Shown here in pieces: positions 23,229-37,930 of a stretch of DNA of 64,000 nucleotides. Position 1 is the stretch's first letter. Every line of letters begins with the position of its first letter. Position numbers and translations under genes: made by a program. The stretch is from NCBI RefSeq assembly GCF_042242105.1, contig NC_092013.1:11215618-11279617 (forward strand), written 5' to 3'. Under the pieces are notes generated by a model. The model was given only the letters and a program-made list of their open reading frames with translations. It searched no databases and was not told the DNA's origin. Origin of the DNA: Pempheris klunzingeri (lineage: Eukaryota; Chordata; Actinopteri; Acropomatiformes; Pempheridae).

Positions 23229-24079
23229 ATGGTTTGTAGATTTACTAATAAAATCAGCAAAAAAACATGTGTAGCCGATGGATGTGACCGCATGTGAGGC
23301 ATTTGAATTCAGGTGAACAGGTAAACAACATGAGGACTGGACTGGAGGATTGAAAGAAGCCTAAAAGGCATGAGTGCTCAAGCAGAGAGGGATGTGAAGG
23401 AGAGCTTCTTCCCCCGATGAAGAAAGCAAATTAAGATGATGGGGCTGAGAGAATTACAGGTTCTTTGCGGTGAACATTAACTATCATGGAAATAGAGATT
23501 ACAGATGGAACAAATGATGCTCTAGGATTTACTGATATTAATGACGTTAGCAGAGAAAATCTCAAAATCTTTGCATGTCAGACCCAGTTCTGAGTGATGA
23601 AGGAGAAGATGGTAAGTTAAGTCTGCAGACATGTAATATTAAAATTGAAAGTGACTACAGAGAACATCAAAAATACAACAATTTCTGGCCTAGTGGTCTG
23701 AGGTGGATACCGTGGTCTGATTCTGATTCTGATCTTCGTTGCATGTAATCACTGTTGCTCTCATTTCCAGTCTGTCACTACTGTCAGTCTATTCAATAAA
23801 GACAACAGTTTGGCTACAAACCACCATTACTATGAGAGTAGTGGCATAATTAATAATAACTCTTTATTACTTATATCGCTACATAATAATGTTATATTAC
23901 TACTATCTTGCTATATTTTGCATAAATGTTTGCATAATTAACTGACAAAGGTATTGTATATATTGTATAAAGCTTTTCTGATGTCACTTCTGTAATTTAT
24001 TTTATCTTATTCTTTTTTTTATTTTTCACATTTCATTCAAATGTTTCTGTATCTGTATTCTTACCTCTTACCTCTTCTC

Positions 24080-24138
24080 TGTCCTGCTGTAACACGTGAA
24101 TTTCACCTCGGAGGTCAATAAAGTCTTATCTTATCTTA
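24080..24138 (+). repeat. LINE-like 3' tail with TTATC units
   Basis: The stretch 'acgtgaatttcacctcggag' followed by GTCAATAAAGTCTTATCTTATCTTA has the form of the 3' terminus of a 5'-truncated fish non-LTR retrotransposon. It is the same type as the tail at 4028-4086. The coding part is absent. Confidence 0.5.
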
Positions 24139-25794
24139 AAATGCAAAAGACATGATGGAGGACCTCCCTTTGTTGGCAAGTAATATCTACATGGCAGGTT
24201 TTTTTTGGGGGGGGGGGGTATTGTGATTTAACAGATGTATGTTATTTGTCCAGTTGTACTGCTGATATGGCACTGAGAAAGCTTCTGTAACAACTATAAT
24301 GAGTGTGAAATTAACTGATGGTTGTGGACATTAGACATACAGCAAAAATTGTCAAAGTGCCTGTTTTATACACTGATAACTTTGATATGCTTTTGCCATA
24401 GAAATAAATTGATATTTCCCCTCACTTCTCCAGTCATGGAAGCCTGTGCAGCATAACTATCCCACCCCACCGCCCCTCAACTAATTTGCTCAGCAGTTCT
24501 CTGTGCCATTCCCACAGTTATTGGGCTTTGAGTTGACGGATCTAATTAGAGACAAGGGTCAGGCCCAAGCCCCTGATGAAGTAAGATACAAAGGATCTGC
24601 ACGCTAAGACTTTTGGCTCCTGCTGCTTATGTAATCGCTCAGTACATGAGGTTCTCAGCCTACCCTTTTCCTCTGGGTGATCTTGTGTCATGAGGCGCAT
24701 GTAAAAAGTAGACCAACACACAGCAGGGTGCAGGGGGATGCTATATCACTCCTGGCTCAGTGGGTGCATGAGATATTCTGAATGCTAATATCACTTAAAA
24801 CACTTCAGCTTCATGGAGGAGAGGGTGATGGGTGATTTCTGATGTTATAGCCACGTGTTTCAAAGGCTTGTAAGATTGAGTGTAAACAAGTCATACATCG
24901 CACCAGCTTGAGACATATCTCACTGAAGCATGGGGGTTGCAACAGTTGTATCTTCATATGTGTTAGACAATATTGAATGCAGAGTTTTTTTTGGTGGCCC
25001 CACTTGTGAGAGAATTCCCTGCTTCGCAACAGGAGCTTCCTGAAGTTTTGTTTGGGCTTTGTTTAAAGTCAGGATCTAAGACATGTCCTTCCAAAACAAT
25101 AACAGGATAAGGCTTCATGTGGTGCATCTGGAAAAGTTGCTTATTTTTGGGTTTGCCCACTCTGAGGGGTATATAGAGGAAGTAGCAGTGGATCTTGACA
25201 ACAAAACCCTTTACACAATGCCCTCTATATGTTTGTGGGACAGAACACACACTGTTTGAGCCAGTGTAGCATATCATAAATCATATTTGGCTTGTTTGGT
25301 GAGGAAAAAAAGCTGATAATAAATGGATGGCTACAGATGACTCATGCCACAAAAGGGTGAAGATTGGAAACTTGGTAGAAGTGATTAGAGATGTGTCATT
25401 GTGAATTACTTTTCATTTCAAGCTGCGGTGATGTCAGATAAACGTAACTGGGTTTTCCACATTCACAATGCCTCAGTTTATAAAAGCAGGGACATTGGGC
25501 TTATCATATTTTATGACCAGTTAACTATATTCCTCTTCCTGTTGCTTTCATCGGTGTGATAAATCATGGCTGCTGTCTCTATGAGTAACACTTCAACTCT
25601 CCTCTGCATTAACATGAAAAGAACAGGTGCTGATTACTATAGCTGTGGTAGAAAGTGTGTTTGTCTAATGCATGGCACAGTGGTGACTTGATAAATCAAT
25701 AAGTTAAAATAAAGATTTGAGTGCAACTTTTTGCCACAACTACTGAGATGAGCTGTCTAAAGTCTAAAGTTTCCTATTTTGGGACCTGCTAGAG

Positions 25795-26100
25795 GCATGG
25801 CTCTAGGGATAGCAACTTCGGTCTGTTGGTTGGTCGTTCAGCACTTTGGGTCAGACTGAAATATCCCAACAATTTCTGAATGAGATGAAATTTTGTGTAA
25901 ATATCTTTCTGGTTTCCAGATGATGTATCCCCTGATTTTTCTTCTAGCGCCATCGTCAGATCAACATTTGAATTTGTCCAATACTCTGGTTTATGACCAA
26001 ATACCTGCAAACTATCAGCCATTCCCATCAGCCTCAGCTGTACTTTGTGTTTAGTGTTAAGTAGCAAATATGAACATGGTGACGCGCTAAGATAAGGTGT
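25795..26100. repeat. Interspersed repeat of teleost type
   Basis: Recognisable phrases include 'tgaaatatcccaacaatttc', 'ggtttatgaccaaatacctg' and 'ctcagctgtactttgtgttt'. They belong to the same broad high-copy repeat type as the copy at 13940-14420. No protein is encoded and the ends are approximate. Confidence 0.5.
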
Positions 26101-27809
26101 GTTAAAGGACCATTTTGCCAATTTTCAACCTCATATGGCGAGAAAAATGTTGTTGGTGCAGATGTTCTCTGTGTCTCTGTCAGCCGCAAAAAGCCATTCA
26201 AAAGTAAAACTTCCTTGTTCTCTTAGCTTGTATTGCATAAGTTACGTTAATAACAGTGAAAACAGCATCCCAAAATATGGAGAGTGCAGGAGGCTTTATG
26301 GATGAGGATCCATTTTTCAATGATTTGGCTGACTCGACATTTAGCCATATCTATTTATACAGACAGATAGATACGGACTTTCCCTTAAATGAAGGACTCA
26401 AAAACTAATTTCCATGTTGCTGCAGATAGTGAGATGAGTGATATCAAAAAGTGTGTACTACTATGATGGCAAATGTGAACTGTGACTTTAAGAATCCTAT
26501 CCCATATTCCAGATTATATCAGTTTATATTATAGAGAGAGACACGATTGTTAAGCACTCTTACAGATTTGTTCGACAAGTCCTCTGGGATGTCAGGTTAC
26601 AACTGTTGGCTGATAAGTCTGCAGCATATTCTGCAGTCACAGAGTTTTGCATGATTTGATAAAAGTATTCCACGTTTTGGATATCACCTGATAATCAAAC
26701 CACACACTTGATGAATTTATATCAATGTTGTGGTACATTTTATACTTTTCTCCTCTAAGTAAGCAAGCATTAGGAAAATAATAAATCCATTGCACCAAAT
26801 AAGCGTTACGAAAGACACAACAATTAACAGAACACAATTATTTCTGATCTTGAAGCCAATTAAAATTCAAGGACATAAGAGAGGAGACAGAAACAAGGGC
26901 ATTTGACACTGCTATTAGGCAGTGGTTTGTTTGGATGGTTGAAACAGGGGAGCAAGCACCACAGCCAAGGACATCACTGTCAGCGGTGGGCAGATTGACA
27001 ATATATCACAGCCTCAATGTGACATTGTTTAGATTCTCCTATAGAGCAAGAGGCAGAGTCAGACACACCTTTTTAACGACCTCACACACACAACTGCCAC
27101 GGCACCAGTACACGTGTGTGCTTCACAAATCGTGGTGCTCTTGAGATAAAGCAAAACCAGCTTTTACTGCAAGTGTACCATGCGTTGAAGCAGCTAGCCC
27201 AAGCTAAGCAGACAACAGATGTAAAACTGCTTCCAGTAAATGTTGCTGCGTGAGATTAAGTTGAAACAGATGAATAAATATTGAATTAGAGAAAAGCACA
27301 ATGTTTCAACCTATAATGTAATAAATGTTATCAGGGCACTGTCACTGTTGTCAAGTGATGGTAGGTACATTGGAGGAGACAATAAAAAAAAAAAAATTTT
27401 AATCTGAAATGGGAGTTGGTCAGAAATAAACTTATTTGCTCTACAGGTCTAAAATATTCTATTCATGCTGAATTTCTGTTAAATCTGTAAAAAAAAAATA
27501 AAATCAGGTATGTATTTATGCAGCCGAAGTAGGAAGAATTTGAATTAAGAATTTGGCAGTAATCGCACAAAAAAGGAAAGTTGCTTCTGATGATAGTAGT
27601 AGTAGAAGTATGATAGTACCTCAGACACAGAATAATAAGGGATACTCACCTATTGGACTAGATTTTATCAAGACAGGCAGACTTGGCACAGAGCTCTACA
27701 TGAGGGAGGATAATCAGAGCTCTTTGAAATATTGGTAGCTCCTCTCTCTCGGACCATTACCTCCAAATACACCAGTTAGCTGCTGGCCATTGAACTGTTT
27801 GTTATTCTG

Positions 27810-27816
27810 GGTGTGT

Positions 27817-27888
<72 letters not shown>
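27810..27888 (+). repeat. Long (GT)n microsatellite
   Basis: About 39 GT units with one interruption by CT near 27821. It is the longest simple repeat in the window and certain to be length-variable. The His/Thr open frame on the opposite strand is an artefact of it. Confidence 0.97.
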
Positions 27889-27891
<3 letters not shown>

Positions 27892-29520
27892 AGCAAGTGT
27901 GTGTATTGCTGTGGGAGTTGAGCTCTGGGGTTTTTTAGTCTACAGCACTATTACATACACCTAAAAAACTACTGTCCAGTAGTATGCCTGTGGCTCACAT
28001 TTCAAATGTAATTCATGTGAGATTAATTTTGCCACCAGCAACTAAGTCACAGTGATTTCAAAAACCACTTAGAAAGATGCCACCAGTAAACGAAATATGC
28101 TCATGACTGGAGAATGTGCCTGCAATTTTAAAGTCTTTAAATCAGAGTGAGAATCGGGTGTTTTCACAATACAAGGAATTTGCCCTGGTATATTGATCCA
28201 TAGGAGAAACATAGAGAAAAATAAGACAGAAGAAGTATAGAAGAAGAAAATATATATATATTTAATTGAATATTAATATTTGAAATAATGAATATGAAAA
28301 AAAAATTAATAATAATAATATAATAAAAAAAATATTCTGGGCCCGTGTCAGTGAAGGTCTCAGGCCTTGCTGATGAGGTCTGCTGCAGACAGGAGGAAAT
28401 CGCTCTTGTGGTGTGAGGTTTTGTTCCTGGGTGTTTGTGTCCTGGCTGAGATTGAAGTGTTTGTCCTATTTTTTCCCCCAACAATGGTAAATTTGACAGG
28501 TTCAAGCTCATTCGTATCTTGAACAACAATTTGCACCAGCCACCTCTTTCAAAATGACCCTATTCTTATCATAGTTTGAACAACAAAATCGACATATAAA
28601 TACAGAGGCAAACGGTGTTACACAGCAGCAAAGCAAGAAAATCAATATCCTGATGAAAAACATGCAAATAGTAAGCCACAAAACCACACTGCCCTGAGGG
28701 AAATCTATAATCTGGTCCTGGTCAAGAGGGTCAGATGAGGTCTATGCTCTGTCTGTGTTAGCCCTCGTGCTCTGACTTTTTTTTTCAATTTTCACATAAT
28801 ATGCCACAGTTATAAAAATGAATTTTCTTATGTTTAACTTTATATGCCTCCGGTTTCTCTATTAATTTCTGGTAAGGGTTTACATTAAGGTGAAGCGCAA
28901 TTATTAACAATTCACATTGTATTTTTTGTGTTAGAAAAAAACATCACAATATTAGAATACTGAGTGAAACAACGACCTTTTATTTCCACTGTTGCTCGAC
29001 CACTCAGACTCTCTCTGCTAGCTCGCCATTAGCCTGCACTCTGCAGCTAAAACAGGTGTGATGCCTGAAATTTTCAAGAGCCTTCGACACAACTGCTAAG
29101 CAGACCATCTGTCCTTAACAGTAAGTAGCTTTCAGCTTTCCAGCACACATGTAGTTGTTATCTATGACAGCGCTGACCCAGAAACGCAACTTTGGGAACT
29201 ATCAGCTACTAGTGACCCTGCAGTATCACGCCTTCCCATTGGCCGTGTGAGCTGTAATTGGATTTTATATTGTGTTCAAGAGCAATAAACTGTATTTGTT
29301 TCATGACCACACTTTTGAAACAATGTAAAACAGCTGTATGCGATCTCCCCCATGAAAAACATTAAACATTTTCTGTAATGATTCTTACATTTTGTGCACA
29401 TGCTACATGCTCTACATGAATATTTTTTCATATTTAAAGCTTATGTTTTACAGATCATTAAGCAGAGGAGTACTGCAAAGTTGGGTGATAATTAAGTGGG
29501 TTTGTGGGTGAGTCATTTGA

Positions 29521-29563
29521 CTATATATACAAATATATATACACACACACATATATATATATA
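29521..29563 (+). repeat. Compound (TA)n/(CA)n repeat
   Basis: Alternating TA and CA tracts (CTATATATAC, ACACACACAC, ATATATATATAG) form an imperfectly palindromic simple repeat. Confidence 0.8.
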
Positions 29564-32500
29564 GTCACATATTTCATCACTCAAACAGTATTTTGGAAAA
29601 TTCATATCTGATAGCAGTCGTTGTGTACAGGGGAGCTGTACAGCTCAAAGAGGTTGCAATTAAATTAAGTATATTCACAAATAATGTTGTAGACGTTCTT
29701 AAGTGCATTAAACAATTGACTTCAGATTTAACAGGAAATCAAAGTTTTACTTGAATCAGATTCATGTTGATGCTTATGTAACTGTCCCTCAGAAGTTTGG
29801 TCCTGCACCAACTATTCATCCAGGTTTCCAACGTCACGCTTCAACAGTCGTCTGAGAATAATGAAGTTATTGTTAAACAGTGGGTGACAATCATTAAAGC
29901 GAACTTCTGCTTATGATCCTGTCCAACACCAAAGCCTAAGGAATCAGTGATTAATAATCCCATTTAGTTGAAACAAAACATAATCCTCTTAGCAAGTCAA
30001 ACTTATCTTATTAGTCAGTCCTCCATTACTCCATTAAGAGGAAGACTGAGGATTATGCTCGCTCTGCATTAGTGTCAAGTTTTCCATTTATTCCAAATAG
30101 CCAAGGGTTCGTTGTGCCTGTGATTAATTTCTCATCATTTTTCCTTCAATATCTTCTTTTGCAGATGACAAAATACAAAGCATGAATGGACTCAAACAAA
30201 TTCCAAGGCTGATTTGTTGTTAACGTGTACGCTCAACAACATGGTAGTCTCTAAGAATCAAAATATAAAAGTTGTGGGTGCAAACACCAAAATCCTTTGT
30301 CTATGTAAAATGTTTCAAGTTGCTGGTAGCTTCATACCAAAAACCTGTGACTGATCTTACAGCTCTCCTTCTCTCTCTTTATGTATTTGGTATTAATATG
30401 AAGGAGGGGAACACCATTTTTGCAGATAGTTGGGAGGTTATAGTTCAGCAGATCTACTCCCGGTTTGATTAAATGATTTGTGAATGTCCTCTTGTTGCTG
30501 TTGGCAACAGAGAGAAAAGTCAACCTGGCTCTTCACCATTTTTTTTATTTATTAATGGACCAGTGTCAATGTCAATTAAGTCATTACTTGATAATAGCAG
30601 GTTCATCTGCGTCTGGCTATCTGAGAACTACTTCAGCGCTGAATCAACCTCTCAGCATGTTGCGCACATTCAAATGGACTGTTATCACTCTGCTGAACGC
30701 TGTTTGTATTTTCAAACAGCGTGTGTCACTTTTGACGTTAGAAGTGAAAAGACTAACCGATATATTTGGCAAACATAACGGTGCCTTAGATAAAGTGTTT
30801 GGCTTGCTGGAGTGTGAACTTTCCTAAATGCGACAGAGCAGGACAGAGCAGTTCACGATGGTCTCCAAACTGACAGCATCCAGGACTGGCCTCCACGCAG
30901 CAGGGAAATACTACACAGTGGACATGTTACTCATGAACGGGGCTTTTTTTAAATACCACATGTAACAACACCAAATAACATAGTATGAAATGCTCCTGGC
31001 CCTGGGAGTCACACTGGGTTACTACCAAAGGCAGTTAGTTTGACATGCTTACATTTGAAGCTTACATTAGAACAGAGAAACACACTCTTTAATTCATTAC
31101 TAACAATTTTGTTTGTGTGTTTTTAGTATAGGAGAGGTTAAAAAAAACAAGAGACCCGCATCCAAACACCACTGAGAACCACTCTTACCTCAGCCCCATG
31201 TACACCACTTCAACATGTGAGGAAATTCAAAGCTTGACAGGCTTGCCATGCCTAATTATGGCTGCTTAGGGAACTGTCAATTATCGGGCCTCTCTCTTTA
31301 GTCTTACTTAAATCATCTAAACACCCAAAACTTTCCTCAGTGGCATAACAAAGTACTTCCTCAGGTATGTGGCAAACTCAAGTCTTTATCTCTGCTAAGC
31401 ACAGTTTCAAGTATAAGGATAACAAGGACATAAGGATGTCAGAATAGAGAGGAAAGTTATTTCTGTGGACATTTGCATCCAGTTTGGACCTTTATGGCTC
31501 TTGATTGATTTGATACACGAGTTGATGGTGCTTAAGCAGTGATTTTCAACATGAGTTTGTGGATATTTTGATGGGGAATGTACATCTATTCAGAGTGAAG
31601 TCTCTCACTAATCTGACTGATATTTAAGCATCCACGATGTCCTTTTATTTTCCCATAAAGAAAGTTATCGTGAGCAATTTGTGTTTAAATCATTCACAAT
31701 CAGTGGCACAAAAGAGATGTGGCATCCAAGGGAGAGGATTTGGAAGGTCATCTCTTGAAGTTGCTTGTGCCAATCGTCCTTCGCATCCTCTGTAATGTTC
31801 TTACCTTGAAGTTTGTGGGATTGTTTGTCTGCTTTGTAGACTTCTCAATCTATAAAGTGTGAGAGCCTCAAAGCTCTTGGCACAATTAATCACGCCAGAA
31901 AAGTCTTTGAATTAAAAGCCAGACAAAAGTTTTGTTTTGTGTTTACCTGCCGAGCTGTGTGTTTCTGTACAGACCCATGAGGGGACTGGCTTACATTCTG
32001 TGGTAAGTAGAACTGGTTGATTTTATGTGCCTGTTCCAGCACCTTAGCAAAGATTCAGCCGGGTGAAGCGATGGTCATCCTGCATTATCCAAGTGCCTGT
32101 TCCTGTAAAAATAACTCTTCGAGCTGCTGACAGCTGGGGTGAATGGATAGTTTCTGATCACAAGATGATACGCACTGCATCAAGCATTCTCCTCACACTA
32201 CCCACATGTTGTGACTTTTCATTTTGAGTTAACCGGCCCATTGAAATGAAAACAAATGGTGACAGGTGGATTTATCACACAGTTTCCCTCACTAATCAAC
32301 CCCATCAACCACTACACACATGATACACGGTATGTGTACGGAGGTAGAGATGGCCGGTTATTCTAACAATGCAAGTGCACTGAAAATGTAAAAACTTTAT
32401 TATACAGTATGCATCAAGGTCTTTGTTGAATCAACTACGTCAAGCTCCAGGGCAGCTCTGCCTCATTCTGACTGATGGATATCTCCTGCCTCTGCCAGCC

Positions 32501-33183
32501 CCAGAGCAGTAACTGGATTTGATATTGTTTGTTAGATAATTTCCGGTCTTATCCATGCCTAGCATCATTATAAACAATGTTTTACGTCAGTCGCAGCTGC
32601 AATGACCATGCATCACTGGACTGATTAAAATTATTGCCAATAATATGAGACCAATTAATTTAGAAACAACACAAGTTAAAAAGAGGAAATGACAAATGTT
32701 TATGGATGCATTGACCATGACAGAGATTTCAATCACTTTCATTTATAGTGCTGCAACCGACTGTATTAAACAGCCCATAAGGTCATTCGAGGACGTTCAT
32801 TAACAGAGTCTGACTGCAGTAGTGTTTTCCTATCTTTACCTCTGTGCATTTGGGGGCTGACTTAATGCAGAGGTGTGAGATCAACAGCTAATATCAGACA
32901 GTCTCAATATTTCGAACTAACTTTATTAGTGAAGATGCCCTGTGGGAAACTGCAAAGTAGATTTCATCCTAATGATTTCATATAACATCTTGATCTTTTA
33001 TCTGATTTGTGGCTTGTAAATTAAATTAAGCTGTAACTGTAAAAACTATGAACTATGCCTCAAATATGATTACACATTATTAAATTGCGTGATAATTAAT
33101 TCCAGGAAAAGCTGTAACAAGGTCTCTGAAATGCAGCCTTCAGATATGTTGGAAAGTGAATTTTACTGACAAGACATAACATA

Positions 33184-34225
33184 CAGTGGGGCAAAAAAGT
33201 ATTTAGTCAGCCACCAATTGTGCAAGTTATCCCACTTAAAAAGATGAGAGAGGCCTGTAATTTTCATCATAGGTACACTTCAACTATGAGAGACAGAATG
33301 GGGGGAAAGAATCCAGGAAATCACATTGTAGGATTTTTAATGAATTAATTGGTAAATTCCTCGGTAAAATAAGTATTTGGTCACCTACAAACAAGCAAGA
33401 TTTCTGGCTCTCACAGACCTGTAACTTCTTCTTTAAGAGGCTCCTCTGTCCTCCACTCGTTACCTGTATTAATGGCACCTGTTTGAACTCGTTATCAGTA
33501 TAAAAGACACCTGTCCACAACCTCAAACAGTCACACTCCAAACTCCACTATGGCCAAGACCAAAGAGCTGTCAAAGGACACCAGAAACAAAATTGTAGAC
33601 CTGCACCAGGCTGTGCAGGATGAATGGGTCCATGTATCGTGAGATTTTGAGTGAAAACCTCCTTCCATCAGCAAGGGCATTGAAGATGAAACGTGGCTGG
33701 GTCTTTCAGCATGAAAATGATCCCAAACACACTGCCCGGGCAACGAAGGAGTGGCTTCGTAAGAAGCATTTCAAGGTCCTGGAGTGGCCTAGCCAGTCTC
33801 CAGATCTCAACCCCATAGAAAATCTTTGGAGGGAGTTGAAAGTCCGTGTTGCCCAGCGACAGCCCCAAAACATCACTGCTCTAGAGGAGATCTGCATGGA
33901 GGAATGGGCCAAAATACCAGCAACAGTGTGTGAAAACCTTGTGAAGACTTACAGAAAACGTTTGACCTCTGTCATTGCCAACAAAGGGTATATAACATAA
34001 GTATTGAGATGAACTTTTGTTATTGACCAAATACTTATTTTCCACCATAATTTGCAAATAAATTCTTTAAAAATCAGACAATGTGATTTTCTGGATTTTT
34101 TTTTTTCTCATTCTGTCTCTCATAGTTGAAGTATACCTATGATGAAAATTATAGGCCTCTCTCATCTTTTTAAGTGAGAGAACTTGCACAATTGGTGGCT
34201 GACTAAATACTTTTTTGCCCCACTG
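33184..34225 (+). mobile_element. Internally deleted Tc1-type transposon
   Basis: The element starts CAGTGGGGCAAAAAAGTATT and ends with the reverse complement of that, flanked by TA dinucleotides at 33182-33183 and 34226-34227, the Tc1/mariner target duplication. The inverted repeats extend about 200 bp per side with good identity, including a second AAAATAAGTATTTGGTCA-like block at their inner ends, an IR/DR-type layout. At 1042 bp it is shorter than an intact Tc1 element (about 1.6 kb), because the middle of the transposase is missing. It cannot supply its own transposase but could have been moved by an intact relative. Confidence 0.95.
33550..34000 (+). pseudogene. Deleted Tc1 transposase remnant
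   Basis: The N-terminal start ([20 protein letters not shown], from 33550) runs into a stop near 33640 after a deletion junction close to 33610-33620. A different frame, 33620-34000, encodes the C-terminal third with the motif [10 protein letters not shown] (second catalytic Asp) and the block [15 protein letters not shown] (third catalytic residue Glu). The first catalytic Asp, most of the helix-turn-helix domain and the linker are absent, so no active enzyme can be made. The C-terminal frame is otherwise uninterrupted, suggesting a fairly recent deletion derivative. Confidence 0.93.
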
Positions 34226-37200
34226 TACAAATTAAACACATCATCAGAGATGGGAAAATGGGAAAACATCAGGCTATATGGTGTTCAAATAGAAAACAAT
34301 AGAGCGAATACAACAATCATTCATCAAGGCTACAATAAGTCACTAAAACCAACTTATTATGTTAGCAGCAGGAGATTAAAGTTTAAATGGTACAAAAAAG
34401 AGAAACAAATGCAGAAAAACGCCCTTGATGTGATGGACTGAATAGTACATAGTCAAATGAAAGAGGGAATTGAAGTTGACAAAGCAATCAGACAATTAAA
34501 TTGATTTTACCGTGATGTCAGACTGCATATTTTGTTAAAGATGTGTACTTATATGACTTAGTTTGAAGTCAGTGTGTAAAACTACAAATGAAATGCGATC
34601 ACAAAATGCAACTCAACATCAAGCTTGACGTGTGAAATTCTGACATCTGTGTTTTGTGAATTCCTGATCAGCTCATTGTTAAGCCAACTGTAAATAAACA
34701 AGGGGGATAAAACGACAACCAAAAAAAGAAATGCAGAGGTCATGTCTACTATATATTTAAGACAAGACAGAAATAGTAATAAAACACATATATTACTTCT
34801 CATATAGATGACAAGGACCTTTAAGCCATAACTGGTCATTCATTTTGCTGAAGATAGTAAGGTCACGATTTACCACCCGAGCCTGCTGTGATGGATGACG
34901 AGGGTGATTTCTAAGCTATTCGATTCTGGGTCTCAGTGGTGCTGGGCCTGTTAGACTGTGCAAAGGAGAGCTGATATCATCCATCCTAAGCATGTAAACA
35001 GAGAACTCTAGCATACGTGCCTCTGCACACAGACATAAATCCCAAAAGGAAGAGCACGTCTCCTCAGCTTAGCAAAATAATTTATGGGCCACCAAAATAT
35101 GCACTGCATCTGTACAGACTGTGCAATTACTCGAACATGTCGCTATTACAGAAGAATTTCCCTCAAAAAATCTGTGTGAGGCATGGTGGACAGCGACTGT
35201 GTTGTGTATATGTTTGACTCGCATACCTTATTTGGAGTCGCCACCTGGGAATGGAAATACTTCCAGGCAAGTATAATGAGGGGTCCTAACTAGTTCCACT
35301 GAGGTTAAGATGCTATCCCGTGTGGAGAGCAGACAGCAGGATTTGAAATCAGTATTTTCTGTGCATTGTAATCCAAATGGAGTTGAATTATTATTTTTAG
35401 CCATAACACTTTCCCTTTTTGACACCAAAAAACATTCCAAAACTCCTTAAAAAAACAATTTTCATGAACTCTATTTTCCAAAATATTACACAAACCAAAC
35501 ATGAAGGAGGCAACTGACAGCATCTGTCAAACAGCCCTTGAGAGCTGAGTGCTCTGTTCTTTGACAAAGTTTGAACTCACACAAATGGATAAACTGAACT
35601 GTAACTGCTGTGAATAGAAAAGAGCTTTTTGGCTTGCAGATGGAGAGGGGTGTGCAGATCTTCATGTCACAGGGTTAAATTCACTAAGGAGAGGGGGACG
35701 GGGCCTGTGGTCTCAGTCTCTGATAAGCACAAGTTTACACAGAGAATGGAGTACAAACTTAGATAAATAACAGAGGGTTGGGGAATATTTTTCAGGATTT
35801 TTCCCTCTTTTGTGATCTGACTTTGTAGCTTTAACAAACAACTATCTTCTCATAATTAGTCCTGTTAGTATTCAATGCTTCATACACAGCCCAACAGGCA
35901 GGACGCTTAGTTACTGAAGTGTTTCATAAAACTCTGTACCTGCAGGTTCTTCTCTATTCACACTGAGTCTCCCAGTTCAGAGGCTCCTTGAAACAGACAG
36001 GGGCAGTCATATCACAGAGCACGAAGCCACACCATAAATTGCTCCTGTGGTTTAGTGCATCCAGAAATCCCACAGCATGGCGTTCCACTGCTGCTTAATT
36101 GAAATGTTACAGCCAACCTACTCAAAGGTGAAAGCTTTAGCCCTACTTTGTAGGCATTACAGCAGCACCATGGAAAACAAATTAAGTTCATTTGAAAAAA
36201 AGGATTTAATGCTAAGAGAAACTACATGTAAATGGCCTCGTGGAGTTTTACATCTTCAATGGCTAGTTTCTCACTTTATGTCCACAGTTAGTGTCTTTTT
36301 ATGATATGGCCATGCTGTATTGTCTACTCAAAGTGCAAAAAACAACATTTACCAGCTATCAGTTAGACTATACTGTCTCTGAGGAATGGGCCTCACTCCT
36401 AACTGAACCCAAAGCAGGTTATCTGATTTTCAGGAAAGTAAATAAACAGGATACAGCACCTCAGTTCCAGATTTGTATTCAGGCTTTACACATTTATCAG
36501 GATGTCTTGACAGTCAAATGATGTCTGATGTAGGTAATGCAACCATGAACTCTTTATCTCATAACCATGAATTATGTAGGCATGGACTGTAACAGAGAAC
36601 TGGTGAACCTACTGAAAATCCACTTACTTCCTTACAGGGAATGGAATTAATTACTAAATGTATTCAAAGTAAGTGAATAAACGTATGCGCAGCATCATAT
36701 GAAGAATGCTGCAGTCTTAGTCTGTTACAGGCAGCACCTCGGGGGATGCCGGGGAAGCTTAATGGATGTAAATGACATCTGTCGGCCTAAAGCGTCTGTC
36801 AGTACAGACGGTAAAGAATATTTCATCTTTATATCCTTGGTCCTGCAGCATGATGTGCAGAGTAGATAGCACAGAGATGACAGACAATAGCATGCAAGGT
36901 AACTGTGGACAGTTGCAGCGTCATAGCACACAGGATTATGTGGATGGCCCCCAGTGACAACCAACCAGTAATACATTTGACAACATGAACACTGTGTGCT
37001 GTCTCCAAGGAACCATTTAATTTACAAGCCATTGAAATGATTATATGCACAATGTTCTCAACCTATTAACGCAAACCCGATGTTGCTCCCCTCCCAACAC
37101 CGTATTTACAATCCCCTTGACAACAGAAGGTGCTGTGATCCGGCTCTATTAAAACACATTTCATTCTCTTTCTCCATTTCATGCTCTGACAGAGATCATT

Positions 37201-37896
37201 CGGAGGCACACCGGGGGAGACAGGAGAAGATTCTTGAAATGGCAGTGCATGAGTTAATAAAATCAACCCAGTCAAAATGTCAGCAGTCTAGGAAAACACC
37301 GAGCAGTGATTCAGTTACACTGTTTACAAAGAAAAACCTACAGTAAGCTCATGACCACTCTGTCATATCTCAATCAATCTGCTTCTCGTTTATTGAAATC
37401 CTCCTGAAATAAACAAATGTTAACATTCTGTGGAGTCTGTTCTGTTTTCATAGGTCTTACTACATCTTTCACAGCAGCACAGAGATAGATCACTCCTGCA
37501 ACCTGCTGAGCCTCGAACGAAAGTCGACAATAACAAATCCAATTGTTTGTGGCATATTGGCAGATGAGAGGAAAGCAAATGAAATGTTGCCCTCTAGAAG
37601 GACAGCTGTGTTACTTGCCACAGCAAAGGCACTTTTCGGTGTCTTGGAAACAGAGGGACACATCAGTAAATGTAACATGACTCACCATAGGTTTTTATCA
37701 CTACAATCCTACAGTAATGTGACAGACAGGGGTTACGCTGCAGGAGTATGTAAGAAAAACAAAAGCCCTCAGAGGACAAGTACTATAAAAGACCTCATAA
37801 AAAGCATCCAGTGGAGTTGTTTCTCCACTTTCTCCAAGACAGACTGTAAGAAAGGAAGAGGAAAATGCCTCAAAGATAGTTTTTAACGTTTATTTA

Positions 37897-37930
37897 CTTT
37901 TATCTTTTAACTTTTATCTTTTAACTTTTT
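37897..37930 (+). repeat. Short tandem repeat, TTTTATCTTTTAAC units
   Basis: Two to three near-identical 14-base pyrimidine-rich units. It is a simple tandem repeat with no other signal. Confidence 0.65.

Noticed and set aside
27714..27896. His/Thr repeat open frame
   Set aside because: It is simply the (GT)n microsatellite read on the minus strand.
33620..34000. Transposase frame considered as a functional gene
   Set aside because: The N-terminal DNA-binding region and first catalytic Asp are missing, so it is a pseudogene fragment within a deleted Tc1 copy.
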